A stretch of 64,000 bases of DNA, from the NCBI RefSeq assembly GCF_008579165.1, contig NZ_BKCN01000001.1. The stretch is one strand, 5' to 3'. The notes beneath the pieces are model-generated. The model made no database searches and was not told the origin of the DNA. It was given only the letters and a program-made list of their open reading frames with translations. A program made the translations under genes and the position numbers. This document shows, piece by piece, positions 29,039 to 37,881 of the stretch (the stretch's first letter is position 1; each line of letters starts with the position of its first letter). Source of the DNA: Iodidimonas nitroreducens. GTDB taxonomy: Bacteria; Pseudomonadota; Alphaproteobacteria; Sphingomonadales; Rhodothalassiaceae.

Positions 29039-30466
29039 GTGACTTTTGATGCCGGGCCGTGCCTTTTGGCAAAGGCCGATGATCGTGCGTTTGAAGATTG
29101 TCTGGCGATCCGGGCGTTGGATCAGGCCGGTTTTGAGCAGTGGCTTCAAACCGCCCCGCCATCGAGCCGGGCATGGGTGGAGCGGCATCAATTCCGGCCC
29201 CAGAAAGGCGCGGTGCTGATGCTGCCCGGGGCCACGGATTTCGCGCCGGTCATTCTGGTGGGCTTGGGTGAGGCTGGCAGCCTTCAAGGCCCCGATCCCT
29301 GGGGCTGGGCGCTGGTGGCCGAACGCTTGCCGCCGGGATGCTATTTCATCGATGGGGATATGCCGTCCCAGGCCCAGATGATGGCCGGGCTTGGCTGGGC
29401 TTTAGCCCATTATCGCTATGATCCCTATCTTCAAAATCAGCCGGATCGCCCGCTCAGGCAACTGATCATTCCCGATGCCGGGGCGCGGATCGCGGCCATG
29501 CGCGATGCGAAAGCCATCGCCCTGGTGCGTGATCTGGTGAACAGCCCCGCCAATGATATGCTGCCGGGCGATCTGGAGCGGGTGGCCCGCGATCTGGCGC
29601 AAAGCTGGTCGGCGGATATCGAGGTGATTTGCGGCGAGCAGCTTTTGGCGCAGAATTTTCCCACTATTCATGCGGTTGGCCGGGCATCAAGCGATGCGCC
29701 GCGCCTCATCGATATCCGCTGGGGGTCGCCCGATGCGCCGCGCCTCACTTTGGTGGGAAAGGGTGTGTGTTTTGATTCGGGGGGGCTGGATATCAAACCC
29801 GCGAGCGGGATGCGCCTGATGAAAAAAGACATGGGCGGCGCGGCGCATGTTCTGGGGCTGGCCCAAAGGATCATCGATGATGATCTGCCCGTGCGCCTGC
29901 GGGTGCTGATCCCGGCGGTGGAAAATGCCATCGCGGGCAATGCCTTTCGCCCCGGCGATATTCTGCGCACCCGCAAGGGATTGTCGGTGGAGATTGGCAA
30001 TACCGATGCTGAAGGGCGGCTGGTTTTATGTGATGCGCTGGCTTGGGCCTGTGAGGAAAAGCCCGATCTTTTGCTCGATTTCGCAACGCTGACCGGGGCA
30101 GCGCGGGTGGCTTTGGGGCCGGATCTGCCCGCTTTATTCACCGCCGATCATGCCCTGGCCGAAAGCTATGCCAAAGCCGCGATCCATACGGGCGATCCCT
30201 TGTGGCGGCTGCCTTTATGGGATGCATATCTCGAATATCTCGATAGCCCCATCGCCGATATTGCCAATGCGGGCGATAGCCCCTTTGCCGGAGCTATTAC
30301 GGCGGCGCTTTATCTGTCGCGATTTATTGAAAAAGGCCAGTGCTGGGCGCATTTCGATGTCTATGCCTGGGCGCAAAAGCCCCGCCCCGGTCGCCCGATG
30401 GGGGGGGAAGCGATGGCCCTGCGCGCCAGTTTCGAGGTGATCAAAAACCGCTATACCGCATCCTGA
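29039..30466 (+). CDS. Leucyl aminopeptidase family protein (M17)
   Basis: Cytosolic metallo-aminopeptidase of 475 residues. Two-metal motifs of M17 are complete: VGKGVCFDSGGLDIKPASG (Lys and Asp), KKDMGGAAHVLG, and the signature NTDAEGRLVL with the catalytic Arg. A GTG at 29039 is the start. In several sphingomonad-like genomes this M17 enzyme precedes marR and an NlpC/P60 gene exactly as here, so the three probably form a transcription unit. The N-terminal domain is divergent from E. coli PepA, so I leave the symbol blank. Confidence 0.92.
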   Translation: MTFDAGPCLLAKADDRAFEDCLAIRALDQAGFEQWLQTAPPSSRAWVERHQFRPQKGAVLMLPGATDFAPVILVGLGEAGSLQGPDPWGWALVAERLPPGCYFIDGDMPSQAQMMAGLGWALAHYRYDPYLQNQPDRPLRQLIIPDAGARIAAMRDAKAIALVRDLVNSPANDMLPGDLERVARDLAQSWSADIEVICGEQLLAQNFPTIHAVGRASSDAPRLIDIRWGSPDAPRLTLVGKGVCFDSGGLDIKPASGMRLMKKDMGGAAHVLGLAQRIIDDDLPVRLRVLIPAVENAIAGNAFRPGDILRTRKGLSVEIGNTDAEGRLVLCDALAWACEEKPDLLLDFATLTGAARVALGPDLPALFTADHALAESYAKAAIHTGDPLWRLPLWDAYLEYLDSPIADIANAGDSPFAGAITAALYLSRFIEKGQCWAHFDVYAWAQKPRPGRPMGGEAMALRASFEVIKNRYTAS

Positions 30467-30528
30467 CTTGCCTTTTGAGCCAATTTTGTTACGCTATCCG
30501 AATGAATGTGGGGTGATAGGATCAGGTC

Positions 30529-30915
30529 TTGGCACAACAGAATTTGGCTGATGTTTTGGGGCTTTGGCACCGTGCTTTGGTCAGCAGTGTGCGCCATGAT
30601 GCGCCGGATCTCACCACCCGGCAGATGGCCATTCTGCTCAGCGTTTATACCACCTCGCCGCCCCATACCGTGCGCGGGCTGGCGGCGGAACTGGGGGTTG
30701 CAAAACCTGTGATCACAAGGGCGCTGGATAGTTTGAGCGTTCATGGCTATCTGAAAAGAAAGCGTGATGAAAAAGATCGGCGCAGCGTTCTGGTGCAACG
30801 CACGGTGAAGGGGGCTGTTTATCTCAGCGAATTTCGCGATTCCGTGGTTCGCGCCGGGGAGCCGCAAAGGCCGCAGGCCGATCACACCGCACAAACACCT
30901 GCACAGGCTTTGTAA
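30529..30915 (+). CDS. MarR family winged-helix regulator
   Basis: A 128-residue MarR-type regulator starting at TTG 30529. LTTRQMAILLSVYTT, then TVRGLAAELGVAKPVITRALD (recognition helix), and KRKRDEKDRRSVLVQRTVKG (wing) are clear. The C-terminal dimerisation helix is short and Pro/Gln-rich (GEPQRPQADHTAQ), which may be another lost G, although shifting the frame there does not give a convincing end. The ligand is unknown. Confidence 0.86.
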   Translation: MAQQNLADVLGLWHRALVSSVRHDAPDLTTRQMAILLSVYTTSPPHTVRGLAAELGVAKPVITRALDSLSVHGYLKRKRDEKDRRSVLVQRTVKGAVYLSEFRDSVVRAGEPQRPQADHTAQTPAQAL

Positions 30916-30926
30916 TCCTTTTGAAG

Positions 30927-31807
30927 ATGGACCCCCGCATAACCCCGGCTCGCCCCGATCTTGCGGCCTCTGCCTTGAAAGATAAGGTGAAGGCTTTGCG
31001 CTATGCAGAAGGGCGCACGGCGATCATCACCAAAGGCAGCACGGCCCTGCGCGGCAGCCGAAACAGCCGTGGCAAGCAGATGACCGAGCTTTTGTTTGGC
31101 GAGCGGTTTACGGTTTATGAAAATCGCGTGGGCTGGATCTGGGGGCAATCTCAACGCGATGGCTATGTGGCTATGCCACCGCCAAGGCTTTCAATATCGA
31201 TCTGCCGCTTGAGCCAGCGCCGCCCAGCCATATCATCATCAGCCTGTTTGCCCATCTTTACAGTAAGGCCGATATGAAATCGCCGGTTCTTGGCCTGCTG
31301 CCCATGACATCCCTTTTAAGCCTTGATGATCTAAGCGCATGCGGCCGATTTTATCATGTGGTGGAATGTGATGGCTGGATCAGCACCCGGCATGTGGCGC
31401 CCCTTGATGGCCCTTATGAAGATGCGGTGCTGGTTGCGGAACGTTTTTACGATGTCCCTTATTTATGGGGGGGCAAAACCGCCAGCGGTATCGATTGCAG
31501 CGGTCTTGTTCAGGTCTCGATGGCCCGGGCCGGATTTGATCTGCCGCGGGATTCCGATTTGCAATATCAGGCGATTCTGGCCAAAGGCTGGTCCCCGCAA
31601 AGCCTTGAAACCGCCCGCCGGGGTGATCTGGCGTTTTTCCCCGGTCATGTGGGGATCATGCTGGATCAGGAAACCCTGCTTCATGCCAATGCCACCTTCA
31701 TGGCCGTTACCGCCAATCCCATCGAAGATGTGATCCGCTGGGTGGGCAAACATCATGAAGCACCGTTTCGCGGACTGTTCCGCCCCCCCAAACCCGCCGA
31801 ATCATAA
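30927..31807 (+). CDS. NlpC/P60 family cell wall hydrolase with SH3-like domain (frameshifted)
   Basis: Predicted peptidoglycan endopeptidase of the C40 family. An N-terminal bacterial-SH3-like region (GSTALRGSRNSRGKQMTELL, then FTVYENRVGWIWGQSQRDGYVG) is followed by NlpC/P60 with the catalytic Cys in GIDCSGLVQ, the His in FFPGHVGIM and a third polar residue in LLHANATF. A lost G at 31169-31170 (GTGGCTATG for GTGGGCTATG) breaks the frame; restored, YVGYATAKAFNID joins the halves. Restored length is 293 residues. No signal peptide, so it may be cytoplasmic or exported otherwise. Confidence 0.88.
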
Positions 31808-31823
31808 AAAGCCTGATCATGAA

Positions 31824-31850
31824 AAGGGGGCGCGCTGGCCCCCTTCATCT
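31824..31850. terminator. Terminator between convergent NlpC/P60 and cytochrome c genes
   Basis: AAGGGGGC and GCCCCCTT form a perfect 8-bp stem with a 6-base loop (31824-31845), followed by a T-rich stretch on the plus strand and preceded by A residues for the minus strand. It lies in the gap between two convergent genes and probably serves both. Confidence 0.75.
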
Positions 31851-31875
31851 TTCACTCGGTCATCCCGATGCAGGC

Positions 31876-32454
31876 TTATTCCTGCGCAGGTTCTTCAGCC
31901 GGCACATCCTGAGCAGATGCGGCCTCAGGAGACGGCAAAGGCTCGGGGTTATCCGCCTGCATTCGCAAAAAAGCAATCAGATCAGCGCGTTCCGTTTCCT
32001 TGCGCACCCCGGCAAAGGCCATTTTATTGCCCGGAATCGTGCTTTTGGGATCGAGCAGCCAAGCATCAAGGCGCTCATAGGTCCAATCGCCTTCATGATT
32101 TTGCAGGGCATCGGAATAGCTAAAGCCATCCACATGCGCAATCGATGCCCCCACCACAGCATAAAGATTGGGGCCGATCTTGTTGGCTCCGCCCTTATCA
32201 TAGCTGTGACAGGCCGCGCATTTGGCAAAGGCACGCTGGCCCTTATCGACCGATGCATCAGCCAGCAACATGGCAAGGCTGGGGCCTTGTTCTTCCGGTG
32301 CGGCGGCATCAGCCGTTTCGGCTTCGGGCAGGGCCACGGCATAGGCCGGGGTTTCCGGGGCTTCAACATGAAACCGCCCTTCGGCCAGCATGGCGCTGCC
32401 CTTGACCAGCAAAAGCGAGATCAGGATCCCCGCAAGGATTTTGTTAATCGTCAT
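31876..32454 (-). CDS. Membrane-anchored c-type cytochrome
   Basis: A class I cytochrome c of 192 residues with an uncleaved N-terminal anchor (INKILAGILISLLLVKGSAM), resembling CycM / cytochrome c552 that links the bc1 complex to oxidases in alphaproteobacteria. Heme attachment is CAACH, the axial Met lies in PGNKMAFAGV, and KIGPNLYAVVG is the usual loop. The C-terminal tail is Glu/Pro/Ala-rich. ATG at 32454 is the sensible start; an upstream ATG at 32535 would add residues ahead of the anchor. Confidence 0.9.
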   Translation of the reverse strand: MTINKILAGILISLLLVKGSAMLAEGRFHVEAPETPAYAVALPEAETADAAAPEEQGPSLAMLLADASVDKGQRAFAKCAACHSYDKGGANKIGPNLYAVVGASIAHVDGFSYSDALQNHEGDWTYERLDAWLLDPKSTIPGNKMAFAGVRKETERADLIAFLRMQADNPEPLPSPEAASAQDVPAEEPAQE

Positions 32455-32668
32455 CGTATCCACGAACTGTGCTCCTATACCCCAGTTTTTTAGCCAAAAC
32501 ATGTTGACCCAAACATGCTGGCTTAAACGTGCCAAACCCGCTCAATTTTGCGGCGCAAAGCTTAAACCGCCTGCCGCAGATCTGACAAGCCGCACCCTCT
32601 TTGGGCTGCTTTTATCCTGCGAAACCGCCCGATGCAATGCGACAGAACGTCAATATTGCCGATAAACG

Positions 32669-32698
32669 CAAAAAGCGCCGGATGATCCACCCGGCGCT
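32669..32698 (-). terminator. Terminator after the M1 aminopeptidase gene
   Basis: On the minus strand AGCGCCGG and CCGGCGCT pair perfectly around a 9-base loop and run into TTTTTG. It starts 26 bases after the aminopeptidase stop codon. Confidence 0.85.
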
Positions 32699-32723
32699 CC
32701 TTTCTGAATCAGGGCATCAAAGC

Positions 32724-35451
32724 TTAGCGCGCGGCGAAATAGGCATCCACTTCCGGGCCTTTTTCTGCCAAAAGCGCGGCGCATAGCCTGATGCGTTCCA
32801 ATGTCTGGGCCAATTCCCGCGGGCCGCCTTCAAGGTCTTCGACCTTATTTTGGAAGAAGGCATCCACTTCGTTCGCCCGTTCGGTGGAACAAAAGCCCGC
32901 CCCCATATTGACGATGGCCCCTTTGCGCCAAGTGGGGATGCGTGGCAAAAGCACATCCATATTGCTTTGCACCCAAGCCCAGATGCTTCGCGTTGGGCAG
33001 GCTCGCCGCTTTGGGTGAAGGCAATCATGGTGGCTTCATTATCCCGCAGGCGGGGATCGCCGATGATGCCGCGCATCAGGCTCGCCACCGCATCATCGGA
33101 TGCCGAGGCAAGGGCTGAAAGCGCCCGCTGGCGGAAGGTGGCATCCCGCGATGCCAAAGCCCGATCCAGCAGATTTTGCGCAAAAGGCAAGTCTTTATCG
33201 CTACCGCCACGGTGAGAGCGGTGCCCACAAGACCGGAGTCGATGGCCGCAGGGTCGAGGTCTTCGGCTGCCAGATAATTTTCAACACGGCTGACCAACGC
33301 GGCCCGCACCGCATCATCTTCGGCAAGGAGGGCCAAAGCCCCCACAAGGCTGGTGCGCAACAGGCTGGCGTCGCCATCTTCGCCCGCTTTGGCTTCAAGC
33401 CCCAAAGAAGCCAGACGCTCGCTATAAAGCTGTTGGACCAATGCCGCAATTCCAGCTTTCGCCGCTTCAGTCCCCGCAAGGCGTTCCTTCATCAGGGCCA
33501 GATCCCCCAAAGGCTGGGTTGCGACTTCGCGATTAGACGCCGCGGCCAGAACGGGAAAGGCTTCGACCAGGGTTTCGGTGGTGGCATCATCAGACCGATA
33601 GGCCGCCGACAGGGAGCTTAAAAGCGCCTGAGCTTCCCGGTCGCTCAACTGATTGAAATTCTCAAACAGTGCCGACCAGCCTTCATCTGAAAGCGCCATG
33701 CGATAATAGCCAGAGCCCTGATCATTGGGCATCAACCAGGCCGGGCATTGATCGGTGGGCAGATCGAGATCGGCCTGTTCGGTGCTGAGCAAGGTGCAAA
33801 TGCGGGTGCGTTCGCCCCCTTCGGCCCCAAAAGCCATACACACCGGCACCTGCCATGTGCGATTGCGGTCCCCTTCAGAGCCAATGGGGAAATAGCGCTG
33901 CTGCGACAGGGAAACCGTTGGATTGGCACCATCGGCACAGCTTAATTCCGCCCGCACGATGGGAACGCCGGGCTGAAACAAAAAGCTGCGGAAGGCATCC
34001 ACCACATCCGGGCGGCCCGATCCATCGGCCAAAGACGACAGAAAATCATTCACATCCGCCACATCATGGGCAAAACGCTGCATATGCAGCCGCACCCCTT
34101 CGCGGAAGGCGTCTTCACCCAGCCAAGCTTCAAACATTGCCAGCACCCCGCCGCCTTTGCGATAGGTGATCCCATCGAAAGCGGTGGCGATATCATGGTT
34201 CGACAGGATCGGTTCCCGGATCTGCCGGGCGGTGCTGAGCGAATCGGCCCCCATCACCCCCAGCGCCCCACGGAAGGTTGCGGTGGCATAGCCGCCCCCC
34301 GGAAAGGCCATATCAACGGCCTTGTTCCCCATCCATGTGGCAAAAGATTCATTCAGCCAGATATCATCCCACCATTTGGGGGTAACCAGATTGCCAAACC
34401 ATTGATGCGCCAGTTCATGAGAATGAACCGAGGCATAGCGGCGCTTTTGCGCTTCGGAAACGGTTGTGCCATCCCCCAGCAAAAGCAATTGCTCGCGATA
34501 GGTGATCGCCCCCACATTTTCCATGGCGCCGGCAGCAAAATCGGGCACCGCGATGATATCGAGCTTGGGATAAGGGAAGGCGACATTGAAATAGGATTCC
34601 AGCGCATCAACGATAGGCTGGGTATTTTCGAGGGCATAGCCAAGCTGATCCCCCTTGCCCTTTGTGGCCACCCCGCGCAGGGGCAAAGGCCGGTCGCGCA
34701 CATCATTGGGCGGCAGATCGCCAAAATCAACCACATCCAAAGGCCCCACGGCAAAAGCGATCAGATAGGTGGGAAGGGGCGGGGTGGTGGCAAAACTGCG
34801 GGTAACCAGCCCATTTTCAGGATCGGTGACAGCGGTTTGCGGGGTGGCGGTGATCACCACATCATCGGCTTTGGCTGTGACCTTGATATCAAAAGGCGTT
34901 TTAAACACCGGCTCATCAAAGCTTGGGAAAGCCAGCCGCGCCGAGGTCGCTTCAAATTGGGTAAAGGCATAGGCATCGCCCCCGTCATTCACCTTATAGA
35001 GCCCTTCAAGGGCGCCATTGAACGGGGCATCATATACAAAATGCAGGGTTGCAGCCCCAAGAGGTGGCACCTGATCCAGATCAAGACGCGCAATGCCGGT
35101 GGCATCCACCTGTTCATAGCTGGCTTCGATGCGCTGCTCGCCGGTTGTCAGCCACACATCTTCAACTGTCAGATCATTGCCATGCAAAAAAATCACCGAT
35201 GAGGGTTGATTGATGGTGACATCAATGCCCACACGGCCGGAAAAGCGCTCTTCTTCCGGCAGAATGGTAAGATTAAGGCGATAATGTTCGGGCACCACCG
35301 CCATGCCAAGCTGGCCGGCGGGGATCGCATCCACAGCCTTTCCTGCTTCGGTGTTTGTGCCCGATCCGGTTTCGCCCCCATTGCCACAAGCGGCCAGGGC
35401 CCCAAGGCCCATAAGCGCCATGGTTGTATAAAATGTGCGCATGATGCGCAT
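32724..35451 (-). CDS. Lipoprotein M1 family aminopeptidase (two frameshifts)
   Basis: Zinc aminopeptidase of the gluzincin M1 family, about 909 residues. The start at ATG 35451 gives a lipoprotein signal (MALMGLGALAACGNGG, lipobox Cys). Substrate motif GAMENVGAITY, zinc motif HELAHQWFGN plus the downstream Glu in WLNESFATWMG are complete. The C-terminal ERAP1-like helical domain is broken twice: near 33193 (AAGAC for AAGGAC) and near 32982 (GCATCTGG for GCATCCTGG). Restored, the segments AIKDLPFAQNLLDRAL and QREASWAWVQSNMDVLLP join and end at 32724. The envelope location suggests scavenging of peptides. Confidence 0.92.
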
Positions 35452-35507
35452 GTGCCGTCTCCCGATGCTTATTGGTATTTTACTGTATCGAACCATAATA
35501 TCAGTGA

Positions 35508-36461
35508 TTAGCGTTCGTCCAGCCATCTTCTGAGCAAATGATAGGCGATGGCGATGGATTGGGGCAGAACGAGGCTTGGATTCGTTCCCGCAAGGGATGC
35601 GGTCACCTCATCACGATGAAACCAGCGGACATCTTCCAGCTCTTCTCGATCCATCACGATCTGATCATCCAGCGCTTCGGCCAAAAATCCCAGCATCAGA
35701 TTCGAGGGAAAAGGCCAGGGCTGGCTGCCGATATACTGCACCCCGCCGATTGTGATGCCGGCTTCTTCATGAACTTCACGGCGGACCGCGGCTTCAAGGC
35801 TTTCGCCCGATTCCACAAAGCCCGCCAGCGCCGAATACATGCCCGCCGGAAAGCCGGGCTGTCGCCCCATCAGGCAATGATCGCCGCGCACCGCCAGCAT
35901 GATTGCCACCGGATCGGTGCGGGGATAATGCTCGGTTTCACAGGCCGCGCACCAGCGCTGATAACCGCCCCGCCGCGATTCTGTCGGGGCACCGCAGCGG
36001 GCGCAGAAACGATGATGGCGGTGCCAGGCCAGAATGGCCAGCGCCTGGGCGGCGGTCCCGCTGGTCCCCTGATCATTTCGTGGATCGCTCAACTGCAAGG
36101 CCAGTGATCGCCCATCGATGAAAAAAGCTGGTGGGGTTGCTTTGGCCATAGCATCCGGCAGGGCCCAATCGTCCGGGGCGCGGATGGCAAAAAGCGGGGT
36201 TTGATCGGGGTCTACTCCCAAAAACACAATATCAGCCCCGGCTTTGATCAGGGGGGCGATCTGTGCCTGATCAAAAAGGCATAAGCGAAGCGGAGGACCG
36301 GCATGAACGGCGATTTTTCCGGCCCGCACGGCCAGAAAGCGTCCCCTTTGAGAAGCGTCCTGCAGCCAGTGTTCGTCACCGCGACGATTTTCACAGCGAT
36401 CAAGAGGATTGCCGCAATAGGCGATGCGCAGGTCCGGGCGATAAAGAGATGCGGATTTCAT
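35508..36461 (-). CDS. nudC: NAD-capped RNA hydrolase / NADH pyrophosphatase NudC
   Basis: Nudix hydrolase that decaps NAD-RNA and cleaves NADH. The zinc ribbon is visible as FCARCGAPT and WCAACETEHYPRTDP, followed by the Nudix box GFVESGESLEAAVRREVHEE and the NADH-specific SQPWPFPSNLM motif. Length is 317 residues with an intact frame and ATG start. It lies next to the aminopeptidase gene in the same direction, 56 bases away. Confidence 0.95.
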   Translation of the reverse strand: MKSASLYRPDLRIAYCGNPLDRCENRRGDEHWLQDASQRGRFLAVRAGKIAVHAGPPLRLCLFDQAQIAPLIKAGADIVFLGVDPDQTPLFAIRAPDDWALPDAMAKATPPAFFIDGRSLALQLSDPRNDQGTSGTAAQALAILAWHRHHRFCARCGAPTESRRGGYQRWCAACETEHYPRTDPVAIMLAVRGDHCLMGRQPGFPAGMYSALAGFVESGESLEAAVRREVHEEAGITIGGVQYIGSQPWPFPSNLMLGFLAEALDDQIVMDREELEDVRWFHRDEVTASLAGTNPSLVLPQSIAIAYHLLRRWLDER

Positions 36462-36639
36462 CCGCCTGTGATGCCATAGATCAGCCGCCAGACCAATCGT
36501 CCTTTAAAAAAAAGGCATCCGCAAAAAATCAACATTGGACAATGAACCGAAATGGCACAATCGGACACCTTATTCCTGTGGTGCAGGGATTTGAGCCGAT
36601 CGATAAAGGCAGCGGCAACAAAAAGAAGGGGAGCACAGC

Positions 36640-37224
36640 GTGCGCAGCGACAAAGAGCACCTGCTTGATGAATATCTGGTGACGGCCGCCCGCGTGGGCG
36701 ACGAGCGGGCACTGGATCATCTGGTGGCCCGCTTTCATCCTCGGCTTTTGCGGCATGCCTACAGGCTTTTAGGACATGAAGCCATGGCGCAGGATATGGC
36801 CCAAGAAGCATGGGAGCAGATTGTGCGTGGTCTGGCAGGGCTGGATGATGCCCGCGCCTTTCCCGCCTGGGCCTATCGCATCGTTACACGCCGCTGCGCC
36901 CGCGCTATTCGGCAATTGGAAAAGAACCGGACTGGCCAGAAAGCTCTGGCAGCCGAACCGGCCCCGCCTGCCGATGCACCGCATGTTGATCAGGAGGCTG
37001 ACCGCACCCGCCAAACGAACATAGCCCGCGTTCTGGCGGCTTTGCAGACTTTGCCGGGGCCGCAAAAGGCCGCTTTGGCCCTTTTTTATCTGGAGGATAT
37101 GAGCGTGGCAGACATTGCCATCGCGCTGGAAATTCCTGTGGGGACGGTGAAAACCCGCCTGATGCACGGGCGCTCGAAAATTCGCGACATCATGAAAGGA
37201 TATGACGATGAGCAAGCTGGATGA
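36640..37224 (+). CDS. ECF-type RNA polymerase sigma factor
   Basis: Sigma-70 family factor of 194 residues with GTG start at 36640 behind AAGGGGAG. Region 2 (LVARFHPRLLRHAYRLLGH, then DMAQEAWEQIVRGLAGL, AYRIVTRRC) and region 4 (LPGPQKAALALFYLEDMSVADIA, then VGTVKTRLMHGRSKI) are complete. The Pro-rich linker AEPAPPADAPHVDQ separates them. It overlaps the start of a small membrane protein gene by about 17 bases. This pairing suggests that the membrane protein controls it, as anti-sigma factors do, though the partner has no known anti-sigma fold. Confidence 0.9.
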   Translation: MRSDKEHLLDEYLVTAARVGDERALDHLVARFHPRLLRHAYRLLGHEAMAQDMAQEAWEQIVRGLAGLDDARAFPAWAYRIVTRRCARAIRQLEKNRTGQKALAAEPAPPADAPHVDQEADRTRQTNIARVLAALQTLPGPQKAALALFYLEDMSVADIAIALEIPVGTVKTRLMHGRSKIRDIMKGYDDEQAG

Positions 37225-37594
37225 ATTGATTGAAGACGCACTGAAGCATGAAAACCGGACACTGTCGGGCTATACCAAGGAACCGGGTTATTTCACCCAG
37301 GCCAAGGGGCTGTTTCGCGGCCCGCTCGGCTGGGTGATATGGCTGGTTTATCTGATGCAAATTCTTGCTTTCCTGGGCGGCGTTTATGCCTTTTGGCAAA
37401 TGCTTATCGTGCCGGAAAGCGTTATGGCCGTGCGCTGGGGTGTGGGGACCATTCTTCTTTTTTTGACCACCCTTTCAGGCAAAAGTTTCATGGGCAGCCA
37501 TATGGAAGCGAATCGCATCCTGCGTGAGATGAAACGGCTGGAATTGCGGTTGTCCTTAATGGAAACGACAAAAACCGACAACAAAGCGGAATGA
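37208..37594 (+). CDS. DUF6768 membrane protein paired with the ECF sigma factor
   Basis: A 128-residue protein: a cytoplasmic N-terminal part (KLDELIEDALKHENRTL) with EPGYFTQAKGLFRGPLGW, two membrane segments at about residues 42-64 and 72-92 (WVIWLVYLMQILAFLGGVYA; GVGTILLFLTTLSG), and a C-terminal helix MEANRILREMKRLELRLSLM. From memory this is the DUF6768 pattern, regularly found next to ECF sigma genes. ATG 37208 is preferred; ATG 37202 is two codons upstream. Likely co-translated with the sigma gene. A role in sigma control is inference from position only. Confidence 0.78.
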   Translation: MSKLDELIEDALKHENRTLSGYTKEPGYFTQAKGLFRGPLGWVIWLVYLMQILAFLGGVYAFWQMLIVPESVMAVRWGVGTILLFLTTLSGKSFMGSHMEANRILREMKRLELRLSLMETTKTDNKAE

Positions 37595-37671
37595 GGCCGC
37601 CAGAGAGGGTCATCCGCATCAACCATGCGCATCCCCTCTTGCATCATCGGCGCCAAACACGCATATAGCCC

Positions 37672-37765
37672 GTGGAAGCCGGTGCGGACGGTCCGTTCGC
37701 CAATCCGGTCAGGTCCGGAAGGAAGCAGCCGTAACGAATTCGGTCCGGGTCGTGCCGGTTTCCAC
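37672..37765 (+). ncRNA. ffs: Bacterial small signal recognition particle RNA
   Basis: 4.5S-type SRP RNA, about 94 bases. The universally conserved apical part ggtcaggtccggaaggaagc followed by agccgtaac is present, and the ends GTGGAAGCCGG and CCGGTTTCCAC pair to close the hairpin. The RNA binds Ffh for co-translational membrane targeting. Location just upstream of dnaX is typical of alphaproteobacteria. Confidence 0.95.
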
Positions 37766-37881
37766 CTCAAAGATTTTGCCATCCTGCGATCCTGCGGGAT
37801 CTGCACGCAAAGATCGGTGGCCATGCGGGCGCGGCCTGTCATAAGATCGGCCCATCATCAGTCCAAAACAGGGTCGGTCTC

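Noticed and set aside
30820..30915. Possible frameshift in the MarR C-terminus (GAGCCG versus GAGGCCG)
   Set aside because: Inserting a G gives a frame that runs without a stop into the next gene, so the written frame with TAA at 30915 is the simpler reading.
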